A stretch of 64,000 nt of DNA, from contig OY288160.1 of NCBI GenBank assembly GCA_958439195.1, positions 461,420-525,419 on the forward strand, written 5' to 3'. Shown here in pieces: positions 16,679 to 24,620 of this stretch. The first letter of the stretch is position 1. Each line of letters starts with the position of its first letter. The notes under the pieces are model-generated. The model worked only from the letters and a program-made list of their open reading frames with translations. It searched no databases and was not told the DNA's origin. The stretch is from an uncultured Paracoccaceae bacterium. GTDB lineage: Bacteria > Pseudomonadota > Alphaproteobacteria > Rhodobacterales > Rhodobacteraceae. A program made the translations under genes and the position numbers.

Positions 16679-17196
16679 CTCCTCTCTCCTTCTCGTAGGC
16701 ACGCCGCCCGACGATCTGTCGTTGACGGTCTTTCTGTCTCGTGGCAGAAAAACCTAGCGTAGGTGACATGAACGCGGACGACGCAGTTTCAGGGAACCAA
16801 GGGCGGGTCGTGGTGGTCCAACACTCGACCTGCCCGCTAAACTGGAACACCACATTTTGTGTAGCATAGCCACACTTCGTCAAACTGTCGAAACGGGCGG
16901 GGCGGATCAATGGGAATATTTACACTCTTGGGGCGATTTTTTTCTTGACGATTTTCCTGCAACAGGCGCGCAAGGTCTTGCTGTTCAATGAAAAACCGCC
17001 AGTTGTAAAGAATAGTCTTCAGGCGCACGTTTGATTATCGACGGTTACAGTTCCCGGTTCACACCGAATCGCGCCGTGTCTCATTCGAAACCTGCTTTTG
17101 CCGTACAAACCGGCTGTAAAAGTGAAACCTCTGGCCACCTGCCTTTTCGTCTGTGCAGAACGCTTCCAGAACAGATTTCTCGAATCGGACACCCGT
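16679..17196. other. Gap without recognised genes
   Basis: No frame shows convincing coding bias. An inverted repeat TTTCTGTC...GGCAGAAA lies near 16729-16749, upstream of the small gene at 16678. Several short minus-strand frames overlap here but look random. Confidence 0.4.
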
Positions 17197-17364
17197 ATGC
17201 CCCACTGGCCCCAAACCATCCCGCCCGACCTCCGCCGTCGCCTGGAGAACGTCACCGGCTACCGACAGTTCGGGCCGCAAGACCTCTGGGGCGAGATAGG
17301 GGAATGGCTGGAGAAGCATCAGGTCGAGGTGCCGGACGGCTTGCCCGTTGATCCGAGCAGTTGA
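17197..17364 (+). CDS. Small hypothetical protein, 55 residues
   Basis: From ATG 17197 the frame reads MPHWPQTIPPDLRRRLENVT, then FGPQDLWGEIGEWLEKHQV. It is protein-like with a plausible amphipathic helix. No ribosome-binding site stands out. It is likely a small island gene or the remnant of one. Confidence 0.4.
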   Translation: MPHWPQTIPPDLRRRLENVTGYRQFGPQDLWGEIGEWLEKHQVEVPDGLPVDPSS

Positions 17365-17759
17365 AAGAGCCACTTCTTGCGTGGCTTGCTGCGAAGCTCC
17401 GGGCGCGCGACATAGTCCTAAAAAGTTGTTCCGGGCGGCAACCTGTTGAAGTAAGCATCGACTTCGTACATCTTCCGCAACCTGTTGATCCCCGGTAACT
17501 GTCGTGTTGTCGCCTGACGCTGTTGCGCTCCGGGTGGCCCTACAATGCAGAGGTCTTCCGAGCCACGCCGACAACCCGATGGCCGGGATGCCAGTGCGGG
17601 GCTGGACCTATTGAATGGTCGCGGGTCCTTCCCGGCGCAAAGCTATGCGGGTTGGCCGGTGGCTCGATGGGTTTCTAGCGACAGAAAATATGTCAAGGGG
17701 TATGCGGCAATATTTTCAATAACTTAGCCGATTTCTCATAGCATGGAGCATCGTCCAGG
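17365..17759. other. Gap without recognised genes
   Basis: No credible gene is seen. GCAACCTGTTGA occurs twice (about 17439 and 17476) in direct orientation. The stretch separates the element module from the terminase-like fragment. Confidence 0.4.
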
Positions 17760-17906
17760 ATGGCCTCTAGAGCAGACTTCGCCACCCACATCGGCGTGAC
17801 TAAACCAAAAGTGGATGACCTCATTCACCGCGGAATAATCAAGGAGCACAAAGCCTTAGGTGGAACTGATCTTGATGAGACGCAGTTGGCGACCTCCAGT
17901 TTTTAA
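17760..17906 (+). pseudogene. Fragment resembling phage terminase small subunit (Nu1-like)
   Basis: A 48-codon frame starts MASRADFATHIGVTKPKVDD, then LIHRGIIKEH, and later LDETQLATSSF. The first half matches the winged helix-turn-helix start of Nu1-type DNA packaging proteins, which are normally about 150-180 residues. The frame stops early, so it looks truncated. If correct it links the island to a phage or phage satellite that used cos packaging. Confidence 0.4.
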
Positions 17907-18109
17907 TCAACCGGCATCTTGACGTGATGGCGCCTGAAGAACTCGACGCGACGATTTACCTTGCCACAGTCGCATTTGCCGATCGCAAGGGCTTCAAGGC
18001 CACAGTACCCAAAGCCGTGCTAACTGCCGATTGATCATTCTAGTACCCCATCTTGTGTATCCTTAGTTATCGGACAATCATTCTAGTGATGGGAAGCGGA
18101 GTGGACGCC

Positions 18110-18364
18110 ATGCATATTCTTATCACAGGCGACGCGGGGATGTTGGGGTGTAAGCTGGCCGAACGGCTGGCGCAGGACCGTGGGCTTGGAGGACATGAAA
18201 TATCGCGCATGATGCTAGCCGATCTGGTTCTGCCCGAGGCGCCGAAACATTTGCCATCTGGTTTCGATGCGCGCAGCGCGTGTGATCTCGGTTTTGTTGC
18301 CGAGAATGATTTTGAGCAGATCATCCGCGCCCATATTGAGGACGAATTGGAGGACCGCACATGA
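18110..18364 (+). pseudogene. denD remnant with a large internal deletion
   Basis: From ATG 18110 the first ~45 codons (MHILITGDAGMLGCKLAERL, then ISRMMLADLVLPEAP) match the Rossmann N-terminus of the full DenD at 23639-24619. The frame then jumps to CDLGFVAENDFEQIIRAHIE, which corresponds to the last 30 residues of DenD (RDLGFNAETSFHEIIQVYVD). About 240 codons are missing, but the join is in frame and the stop overlaps the next gene's ATG. The 84-residue product cannot be a working dehydrogenase, although it may still couple translation of the downstream gene. Confidence 0.7.
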
Positions 18365-19230
18365 TCGCCTTTCTTGGCACTGGCCTGATGGGCGCGCCGA
18401 TGGTGCGCCGTCTGCTGGCGGCAGGCCATGACGTAACCGTGTGGAACCGCACGGTCGTCAAAGCAGAGGCGCTGGCCGCCGACGGTGCGCTTGTCGCGTC
18501 CAGCCCCGCCGAGGCCGTGCGGGATGCCACAACGGTCTTCACCATGCTTTCCGACGGACCTGCGGTTGAAAAACTGCTGTTTTCAGAGGGCGTGGCTGAT
18601 GCAATGACCGCGGGCGCAATCCTGATCGACTGCTCGTCCATTCCACCAGAGGCTGCGCGGGATCATGCAGCGCGGCTTGCGGAACGGGGCGTTCTGCATG
18701 TCGACTGTCCAGTTTCCGGCGGTGTCCCTGGTGCGCGCGAGGGTTCGCTGGCGCTGATGGCCGGGGGAGAGGATGTGGTGATCGACCGCATCGCGTCGCT
18801 GATGGCCCCGCTTGGGCGACTGACCCATGTTGGTCCCTGTGGAGCGGGGCAGGTTTGCAAGCTTGCCAATCAGCAGATCGTCGCCATTACCATCGGCGCT
18901 GTCGCCGAGGCGATGGTGCTGGTCACAGCCGGTGGCGCCGACCGGTCGCGGTTCCGCGACGCCATCCGCGGCGGCTTTGCCGAAAGCCGCATCTTGGATT
19001 TGCATGGTGGCCGTATGCTGGCTCGCGACTTTGCGCCGGGCGGGCCTTCAAAGCTACAACTGAAGGACCTCGACACAGTCGCCGCGCTTGCCGATGCAGA
19101 GGGCCTAATTCTGCCTCTTACCGAGGCTGTCCGCGCAGAGTTCCGTGATTTTGTCGAAAGCGGTCACGGGGATATCGATCATAGTGGAATTTTGCTGCAC
19201 CTCGAAGCAACCAACCCCCGCAAGCCTTGA
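18361..19230 (+). CDS. 3-hydroxyisobutyrate dehydrogenase-family oxidoreductase
   Basis: The product is 289 residues. The N-terminal Rossmann loop is IAFLGTGLMGAPMVRRLLAAG. The family signature DCPVSGGVPGAREGSLALMAGG carries the substrate-binding residues, and GQVCKLANQQIV holds the catalytic lysine. The family includes tartronate-semialdehyde reductase, 3-hydroxyisobutyrate dehydrogenase and L-threonate dehydrogenase. It differs from the LtnD-like gene at 33752. The start overlaps the collapsed denD stop, so both once formed one operon. A four-carbon sugar acid or tartronate semialdehyde is the likely substrate. Confidence 0.8.
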   Translation: MIAFLGTGLMGAPMVRRLLAAGHDVTVWNRTVVKAEALAADGALVASSPAEAVRDATTVFTMLSDGPAVEKLLFSEGVADAMTAGAILIDCSSIPPEAARDHAARLAERGVLHVDCPVSGGVPGAREGSLALMAGGEDVVIDRIASLMAPLGRLTHVGPCGAGQVCKLANQQIVAITIGAVAEAMVLVTAGGADRSRFRDAIRGGFAESRILDLHGGRMLARDFAPGGPSKLQLKDLDTVAALADAEGLILPLTEAVRAEFRDFVESGHGDIDHSGILLHLEATNPRKP

Positions 19231-19354
19231 AACCGAATCGCCTTAGGGGCGAAGGCAAGAGCACAAGGAGTTCGCGCTCGGCCACCAATCGCATATGGTC
19301 CGGAGGAATCGGTCCACGCGCGCTTCATTGATGTGCACGCAGCCATGTCCCCAA

Positions 19355-19563
19355 TCTTGGAATGGCGGTGCGCGATTTTTGCGGCAGGTTGCGGAACAAT
19401 CGGGAAAGGTATCATGGGCCGCAGCACAGGCACGATTTACCAGCGCGGGCGTGTCAACCGAGACGTAGTTAGCACCGCCATATGCCGACTGGCTGAAGAA
19501 CCGCGCTTCGGTCGCGATATCCTGGCTTGCAATCAGATGGTTACCGTGGAGCAAGTGAACCAT
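19355..19563 (-). pseudogene. N-terminal remnant of an aldehyde dehydrogenase (alpha-ketoglutarate-semialdehyde dehydrogenase-like)
   Basis: On the minus strand a ~70-codon stretch containing LLHGNHLIASQDIATEARFF and SVDTPALVNRACAAAHDTFP resembles the start of NADP-type 2,5-dioxovalerate dehydrogenases (G-N-x-L-I...A-F-G-G-A...V-x-x-A-C-x-x-A-x-x-A-F). After about 19360 the similarity is lost and over 400 codons are absent. Such an enzyme would complete a Weimberg-type pentose pathway with the dehydratase and SDR at 20611 and 22678. Confidence 0.45.
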
Positions 19564-19810
19564 ATGACCACCTTCTTTGCGCAAGCTGCGCGGAGTCCCT
19601 GTTGCGGCGCCAGCTGCAAAGACTTCAGGCAGGCGCTAGGACTGGAAGTCATAATCCTAGACAGTTTCGTCAGTTTCTGCCCGCAGTTGTAAAAGATCGG
19701 TTCTGAAGGTCGCATAACGGGACGGCATCATACGTGGAACCGGTCAGCAGGGCGCTTATGCGGTGGGAGCGCATAGTTCGGCGTTCGTCGATGCTGCCCA
19801 GTTTGTGAGT

Positions 19811-20525
19811 TCAGTCAAAAAGCTGGATGCTGAGTCCCACCCGTTCGGCCGATTGCAGCATATGCGCCCGCATCGCCGCATCGCCGCTCGCGCTTCGCGC
19901 GCGTCGTCGGCCTTGATTGCAGCACTTAGTGCACAGTGTTCGCGATCCACATCCGGCGCGAAATCTTCGGGACGTGTCCTGACGCGCGAGTCGATGACCG
20001 TATGCAATAGCCGTTCAGAAATCGCGCCCTGGAACTGGACGAAGTAAGAATTGCCCGAAGTTGTGGCAATGACGCGGTTAAAATCAAGATCAGCCTGTAT
20101 CTTCTTGTCCTTTGCAGCATCGGTCTACCGGGTCAAAGCGTCGTCAATCTGAGCCAGATGCTCGACATTGCGATTGAGCGCGGCCAATCCCGCCGCCTCG
20201 ATCTCCAGAGGCATGCGGAGCTGGAACAGATCGCGGAACGCATGCGGGGCCATCGCGCGTGCGTCGTTCAACCGGATATGGTTGGCCTCGCGCTGAATGA
20301 CGAAAGCGCCCGCGCCCTGTCGCGTCTGATCAGCCCCTCGTTGCGAAGTTGGCAGATCGCCTCACGCACGACTGTGCGGCTGACGGTGAAGCTGCGTGTC
20401 AGCGCAAGTTCGGCAGGCAGCCGGCCACCCGGTTTCAATGCGCCAACGGCGATCTGAGCAGTCAACACACCGGCGATACGGGCAGGCAGATGTTGCGGTC
20501 GGGACCAGGGGGTAGAGTCGGCCAC
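19811..20525 (-). pseudogene. GntR (FadR-type) regulator, multiply disrupted
   Basis: The minus strand starts with a winged-helix domain (RIAGVLTAQIAVGALKPGGR, LTRSFTVSRTVVREAICQLR). It shifts frame near 20310 into AGAFVIQREANHIRLNDARA and FRDLFQLRMPLEIEAAGLAA, hits an in-frame TAG near 20130, continues as ADLDFNRVIATTSGNSYFVQ and RTRPEDFAPDVDREHCALSA, and shifts frame again near 19870 before LQSAERVGLSIQLFD. Two frameshifts and one stop make it a pseudogene. It is divergent from the dehydratase gene and was probably its regulator. Confidence 0.75.
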
Positions 20526-20610
20526 GGCATCACTATTATTTGGTCATGCCGGACGTGGAAGGTTTGGCTTGCTGTTCAAAATTTATCAGACAATCTTACA
20601 AGGAGTTACT

Positions 20611-22401
20611 ATGAGAAGTACCATGACTGAAGAAAGTCCCCGCCGCCTGCGATCCCAGGAGTGGTTCGATAACCCGGACCATGCCGACATGACCGCGCTC
20701 TATCTTGAGCGGTTCATGAATTACGGTATCACACCCGAAGAATTGCGTTCCGGTCGACCGATCATCGGCATCGCACAATCTGGCAGTGATCTGAATCCCT
20801 GTAATCGCCACCATCTTGAGCTGGCGCGCAGGGTACGCGACGGCATCCGCGATGCGGGCGGAATTGCGATCGAATTCCCGAGCCACCCTCTATTCGAGAA
20901 TTGCAAGCGCCCCACCGCGGCACTGGACCGAAACCTGGCCTACATGGGGTTGGTTGAACTGCTCTACGGCTATCCGTTCGACGGGGTGGTGCTGACCACG
21001 GGTTGCGACAAGACCACCCCTGCCGCCATAATGGCTGCGGCAACGGTGGACATTCCTGCCATTGTCCTGTCGGGCGGGCCGATGCTGGACGGCTGGCACG
21101 AGGGCAAGCTGGTCGGCTCGGGGACAATCATTTGGCAGTCGCGGCGGAAATATGCCGTCGGGGAAATCACCAGAGACGAGTTTCTTCAATCCGCACTAGA
21201 TAGTGCGCCCTCGGCTGGCCATTGCAACACAATGGGTACCGCGCTGACCATGAACGCCGTCGCAGAAGCACTTGGCATGTCGCTGACCGGCTGCGCTGCA
21301 ATACCGGCGGCTTATCGCGAACGGGGGCAGATTGCCTATCGCACCGGCTTGCGCGCGGTCGAGATCGTGCGCGAGGATTTGCGCCCATCCCACATACTTA
21401 CGCGAGAGGCGTTCCTGAACGCGATCCGGCTGATCTCAGCCATTGGCGGATCCACCAATGCACAGCCTCACTTAATGGCGATGGCCCAGCATGCGGGCGT
21501 TACCGTAAAGGCGTCGGATTGGCAGACGTATGGCTATGACATTCCCCTACTGGCTAACGTCCAGCCCGCCGGTGCCTATCTGGGGGAACGGTTCCACCGC
21601 GCAGGCGGAGTGCCGGCGATAATGTGGGAGCTTCTGAAGGCCGGCAAGCTTGGCGGCGACTGCATAACGGTCAGCGGTCGCAGCATGGCCGAAAATCTGG
21701 AAGGCCGCGAAGCGACCGATCGAGAGGTCATCCTGCCCTTCGAGGCGCCGATAATGGAACGGGCGGGCTTCCTCGTTCTTAAGGGCAACCTGTTCGATTT
21801 CGCGATCATGAAAACCAGCGTCATTTCGAACGAGTTCCGCGCGCGGTATCTGTGCCGACCGGGCCATGAGGGTATCTTTGAGGGCACGGCTTTCGTCTTT
21901 GACGGTTCGGGCGATTACCATGATCGCATCAACAACCCGAATCTGGCCATCGACGAGAACTCGATCCTCGTGATCAGGGGGGCGGGTCCGCTTGGCTGGC
22001 CGGGTTCGGCCGAAGTGGTGAATATGCAGCCGCCCGACCGCCTCATTAAAAAGGGCATCCTCACCTTGCCCACCATCGGAGACGGGCGGCAATCGGGGAC
22101 TGCCGACAGCCCTTCGATCCTTAACGCCTCACCGGAAAGCGCAGCTGGGGGTGGCCTTGCCTGGCTACGAACCGGCGACCGGATACGTATCGATATGAAT
22201 GAGGGGCGCTGCGACATGCTGGTGGACCCGGCTGAGATCGCCCGCCGTAAGACCGAGGGGCTGCCACCCGTGCCTGCCTCGGCCACCCCTTGGCAGCAGC
22301 TTTACCGCAAGACGGTTACCCAGCTTGATGAGGGTGCCACCATCCGCGGAGCGGAGGAGTTCCGTCAAATCTCGCAGACGCCACCGCGCCACAACCACTG
22401 A
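20611..22401 (+). CDS. IlvD/Edd-family sugar-acid dehydratase
   Basis: ATG 20611 stands behind AAGGAGTTACT; product about 597 residues, normal for the family. Iron-sulfur cysteines are in SDLNPCNRHH (about Cys64), TTGCDKTTPA (about Cys132) and AGHCNTMGTA (about Cys205). The sequence is closer to pentonate dehydratases (D-xylonate, L-arabinonate) than to IlvD, as judged by SGGPMLDGWHEGK and GHEGIFEGTAFVFDG. It would dehydrate an aldonate to a 2-keto-3-deoxy acid. With the SDR at 22678 and the broken semialdehyde dehydrogenase at 19355 it suggests an oxidative pentose pathway. The adjacent regulator is dead, so expression may be constitutive or lost. Confidence 0.82.
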   Translation: MRSTMTEESPRRLRSQEWFDNPDHADMTALYLERFMNYGITPEELRSGRPIIGIAQSGSDLNPCNRHHLELARRVRDGIRDAGGIAIEFPSHPLFENCKRPTAALDRNLAYMGLVELLYGYPFDGVVLTTGCDKTTPAAIMAAATVDIPAIVLSGGPMLDGWHEGKLVGSGTIIWQSRRKYAVGEITRDEFLQSALDSAPSAGHCNTMGTALTMNAVAEALGMSLTGCAAIPAAYRERGQIAYRTGLRAVEIVREDLRPSHILTREAFLNAIRLISAIGGSTNAQPHLMAMAQHAGVTVKASDWQTYGYDIPLLANVQPAGAYLGERFHRAGGVPAIMWELLKAGKLGGDCITVSGRSMAENLEGREATDREVILPFEAPIMERAGFLVLKGNLFDFAIMKTSVISNEFRARYLCRPGHEGIFEGTAFVFDGSGDYHDRINNPNLAIDENSILVIRGAGPLGWPGSAEVVNMQPPDRLIKKGILTLPTIGDGRQSGTADSPSILNASPESAAGGGLAWLRTGDRIRIDMNEGRCDMLVDPAEIARRKTEGLPPVPASATPWQQLYRKTVTQLDEGATIRGAEEFRQISQTPPRHNH

Positions 22402-22677
22402 CTTGACACTGCTCCGGGGTTCGCAATGGTTAGGCCAATCTTTCGGCGTCACCTAGCGTCTGCGAGGAGACTGAATGGTGGGCAACTTGTCTTGGCTGAG
22501 CTGGGCCCTCATGCTCTCCTCCACCGTATGACTACAATGCACGCCTTGCAGATGACGGCGAAAAAGAGAAGTTTTGGCCAGGTCTCGATAGGCAGGAGTA
22601 GCCACGATGCACTGGCTTCCGAGACATCGTCTAACGTGGTTACTCGAAAATCTCTACTATTGCAGAAGGACACTTGA

Positions 22678-23433
22678 ATGTCTGAAAATTTCGCTCGCCA
22701 CCCCAGCCTCGCCGGCAAGGTCGTCTATGTGACCGGAGGCGCTTCCGGGATCGGTGCTGAGATCGTCACCGCTTTTGCCGAGCAAGGTGCACAGGTTGGT
22801 TTCGTCGACAACGACGCGGCGGCCAGCGTGGCGATGACCGGCGCCCATCCCAATGTTACACACGAACTCTGTGACCTGCGTGACATCGAAGCGCTGCATG
22901 CGGCTTTTGCCCGCCTGAAATCGAAGATCGGACCAGCCCAGATCCTTGTGAACAATGCCGCGCGGGACGACCGCCATACCTGGACAGAAGTCACGCCCAA
23001 CTATTGGGATGACAGGATGAACACAAACCTGCGCCACATGTTCTTTACCATCCAGTCAGTCGCACCCGACATGATCGCGGCAGGCGGCGGGTCGATTATC
23101 AATATGGGATCGAACAGCTGGTTCGAGGCTGGCGGCGGCTTTCCCGCCTATGCCACGGCGAAGGCTGCGGTGCATGGCCTGACGCGGACCATGGCGCGCG
23201 ACCTCGGCCAGCACCGCATCCGCGTGAACGCAGTCGTCCCCGGCTGGGTCATGACTGAACGGCAAAAAACGCTCTGGGCCAAGCCTGACGCCATCGCCGC
23301 GCATCTAAAGCGCCAGTGCCTGCCCGATCTGATCGATCCGATCTACATCGCCCGCATGGTGCTCTTCCTCGCATCGGACGATGCGGCGATGTGCACGGCC
23401 AACAGCTACATGGTCGAGGCAGGGTCGATCTGA
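22678..23433 (+). CDS. SDR oxidoreductase, D-xylose 1-dehydrogenase-like
   Basis: The product is 251 residues: cofactor loop TGGASGIG at 19-26, LVNNAARDDRH, catalytic serine region INMGSNSWFEAG and YATAK. The segments NNAxxDDRH, NYWDDRMNTNLRHMFF and VVPGWVMTERQKTLW are characteristic of D-xylose dehydrogenase of the Caulobacter type, which forms D-xylonolactone with NAD. It lies 276 bases after the dehydratase; the gap holds no gene I can recognise. Other aldoses (D-apiose, L-arabinose) are possible substrates. Confidence 0.75.
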   Translation: MSENFARHPSLAGKVVYVTGGASGIGAEIVTAFAEQGAQVGFVDNDAAASVAMTGAHPNVTHELCDLRDIEALHAAFARLKSKIGPAQILVNNAARDDRHTWTEVTPNYWDDRMNTNLRHMFFTIQSVAPDMIAAGGGSIINMGSNSWFEAGGGFPAYATAKAAVHGLTRTMARDLGQHRIRVNAVVPGWVMTERQKTLWAKPDAIAAHLKRQCLPDLIDPIYIARMVLFLASDDAAMCTANSYMVEAGSI

Positions 23434-23638
23434 CCCTCCCGCATTGATGGCCTGCGGAGCCGTGCGGCAGATCATCAGCATAACACAAGCACATGGAGCT
23501 TGACCCGCCTGATACCCACAACTGATCAAGAGTTCAGTCAGAAAAGCGGGTCAATTCTCGATCGATAACTGGGTCATCCCTCAGCAGAAACCCACGCGCC
23601 ACGGCCTGTCTGGAGGCCCGCCGAGGGCATATCATGCG

Positions 23639-24619
23639 TCAAAATGGAAGCCTCCCACCCAGTTCTTCGTCCACATAGACCTGGATGATCTCGTGGAACG
23701 AGGTCTCGGCATTGAAGCCCAGGTCCCGTGCGCGAGCAGCTTCGAAGTCGCGGGCCCAACCAGAGACGATGCGATGAATGGTTTCATCCGGCTCTCGACG
23801 GATGAGCGCTACCGCCTTTTCACCCGCTATGTCGCGGAGTGCCGCGATCTGATCTCCGACGGTCGCGCTAACACCCGGCATTGTCAGGTTGCGACGATGC
23901 CCCATCAGGCGGGTGTCCAGCCCCGCCGCATGGTCAATGAAACCCACTGCGGCGCGCGGACTGGCATGCCAGTGGCGGATCGTGTCGGGGACTGGCAGGA
24001 TGGCGGGCAGGCCGTTCAGCGGTTCGCGCAAGATACCGGAGAAGAAACCCGAGGCTGCGGCATTCGGCTTGCCAGGACGGATGCAGATCGTGGGAAACCG
24101 AATTCCAACTCCATCAAGAAAACCGCGTCGCGAGTAATCGTCCAGAAGCAATTCGCCAATGGCCTTTTGCGTGCCGTAACTGGTCAGCGGCGTGAGGTGG
24201 AATTCATCCCCAATTTGCTCAGGGAACGGCGCGCCGAAAACGGCCAGGGAAGAGGCGTAGACGAGGCGCGGGACGTAGCCGTCAATCGCACGGATTGCGT
24301 CCAACAGAGAGCGAGTGCCGTCGAGGTTAATCGCATAGCCCTTGTCGAAATTGGCTTCGGCCTCGCCCGACACGATGGCCGCCAGATGCACAATCACATC
24401 GGGCCTGCCTTCGATCAGACGTTCCGCCGTACCCGAGCTCGAAAGATCCGCTACGATCGAATGCCGCTCGCCCTTGAAGTTGGTTGCGACCTTTGGCTCG
24501 CTTACGTCGGCGAGCGTGAGCCTGGTGACCGTCCGTCCGCCGATGGTCCCTTTGCCACACACATTATCAGCAAGTTTTCTGCCAATCATGCCGGCTGCGC
24601 CGATGATGAGAAGGTGCAT
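23639..24619 (-). CDS. denD: D-erythronate 2-dehydrogenase
   Basis: The product is 326 residues from ATG 24619, one base after the lactonase stop. It is an extended SDR: MHLLIIGAAGMIGRKLAD at the N-terminus, VIVHLAAIVSGEAEANFD, YASSLAVFGAPFP and the catalytic SYGTQKAIGELLLDDYSRRG. The motif VGIRFPTICIRPGKPNAAAS is typical of DenD. The enzyme oxidises D-erythronate at C2 to 2-oxo-tetronate, the substrate of OtnI encoded at 32975. It is last in an operon with a sugar ABC importer and a lactonase. Confidence 0.8.
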   Translation of the reverse strand: MHLLIIGAAGMIGRKLADNVCGKGTIGGRTVTRLTLADVSEPKVATNFKGERHSIVADLSSSGTAERLIEGRPDVIVHLAAIVSGEAEANFDKGYAINLDGTRSLLDAIRAIDGYVPRLVYASSLAVFGAPFPEQIGDEFHLTPLTSYGTQKAIGELLLDDYSRRGFLDGVGIRFPTICIRPGKPNAAASGFFSGILREPLNGLPAILPVPDTIRHWHASPRAAVGFIDHAAGLDTRLMGHRRNLTMPGVSATVGDQIAALRDIAGEKAVALIRREPDETIHRIVSGWARDFEAARARDLGFNAETSFHEIIQVYVDEELGGRLPF

Positions 24620-24620
24620 T

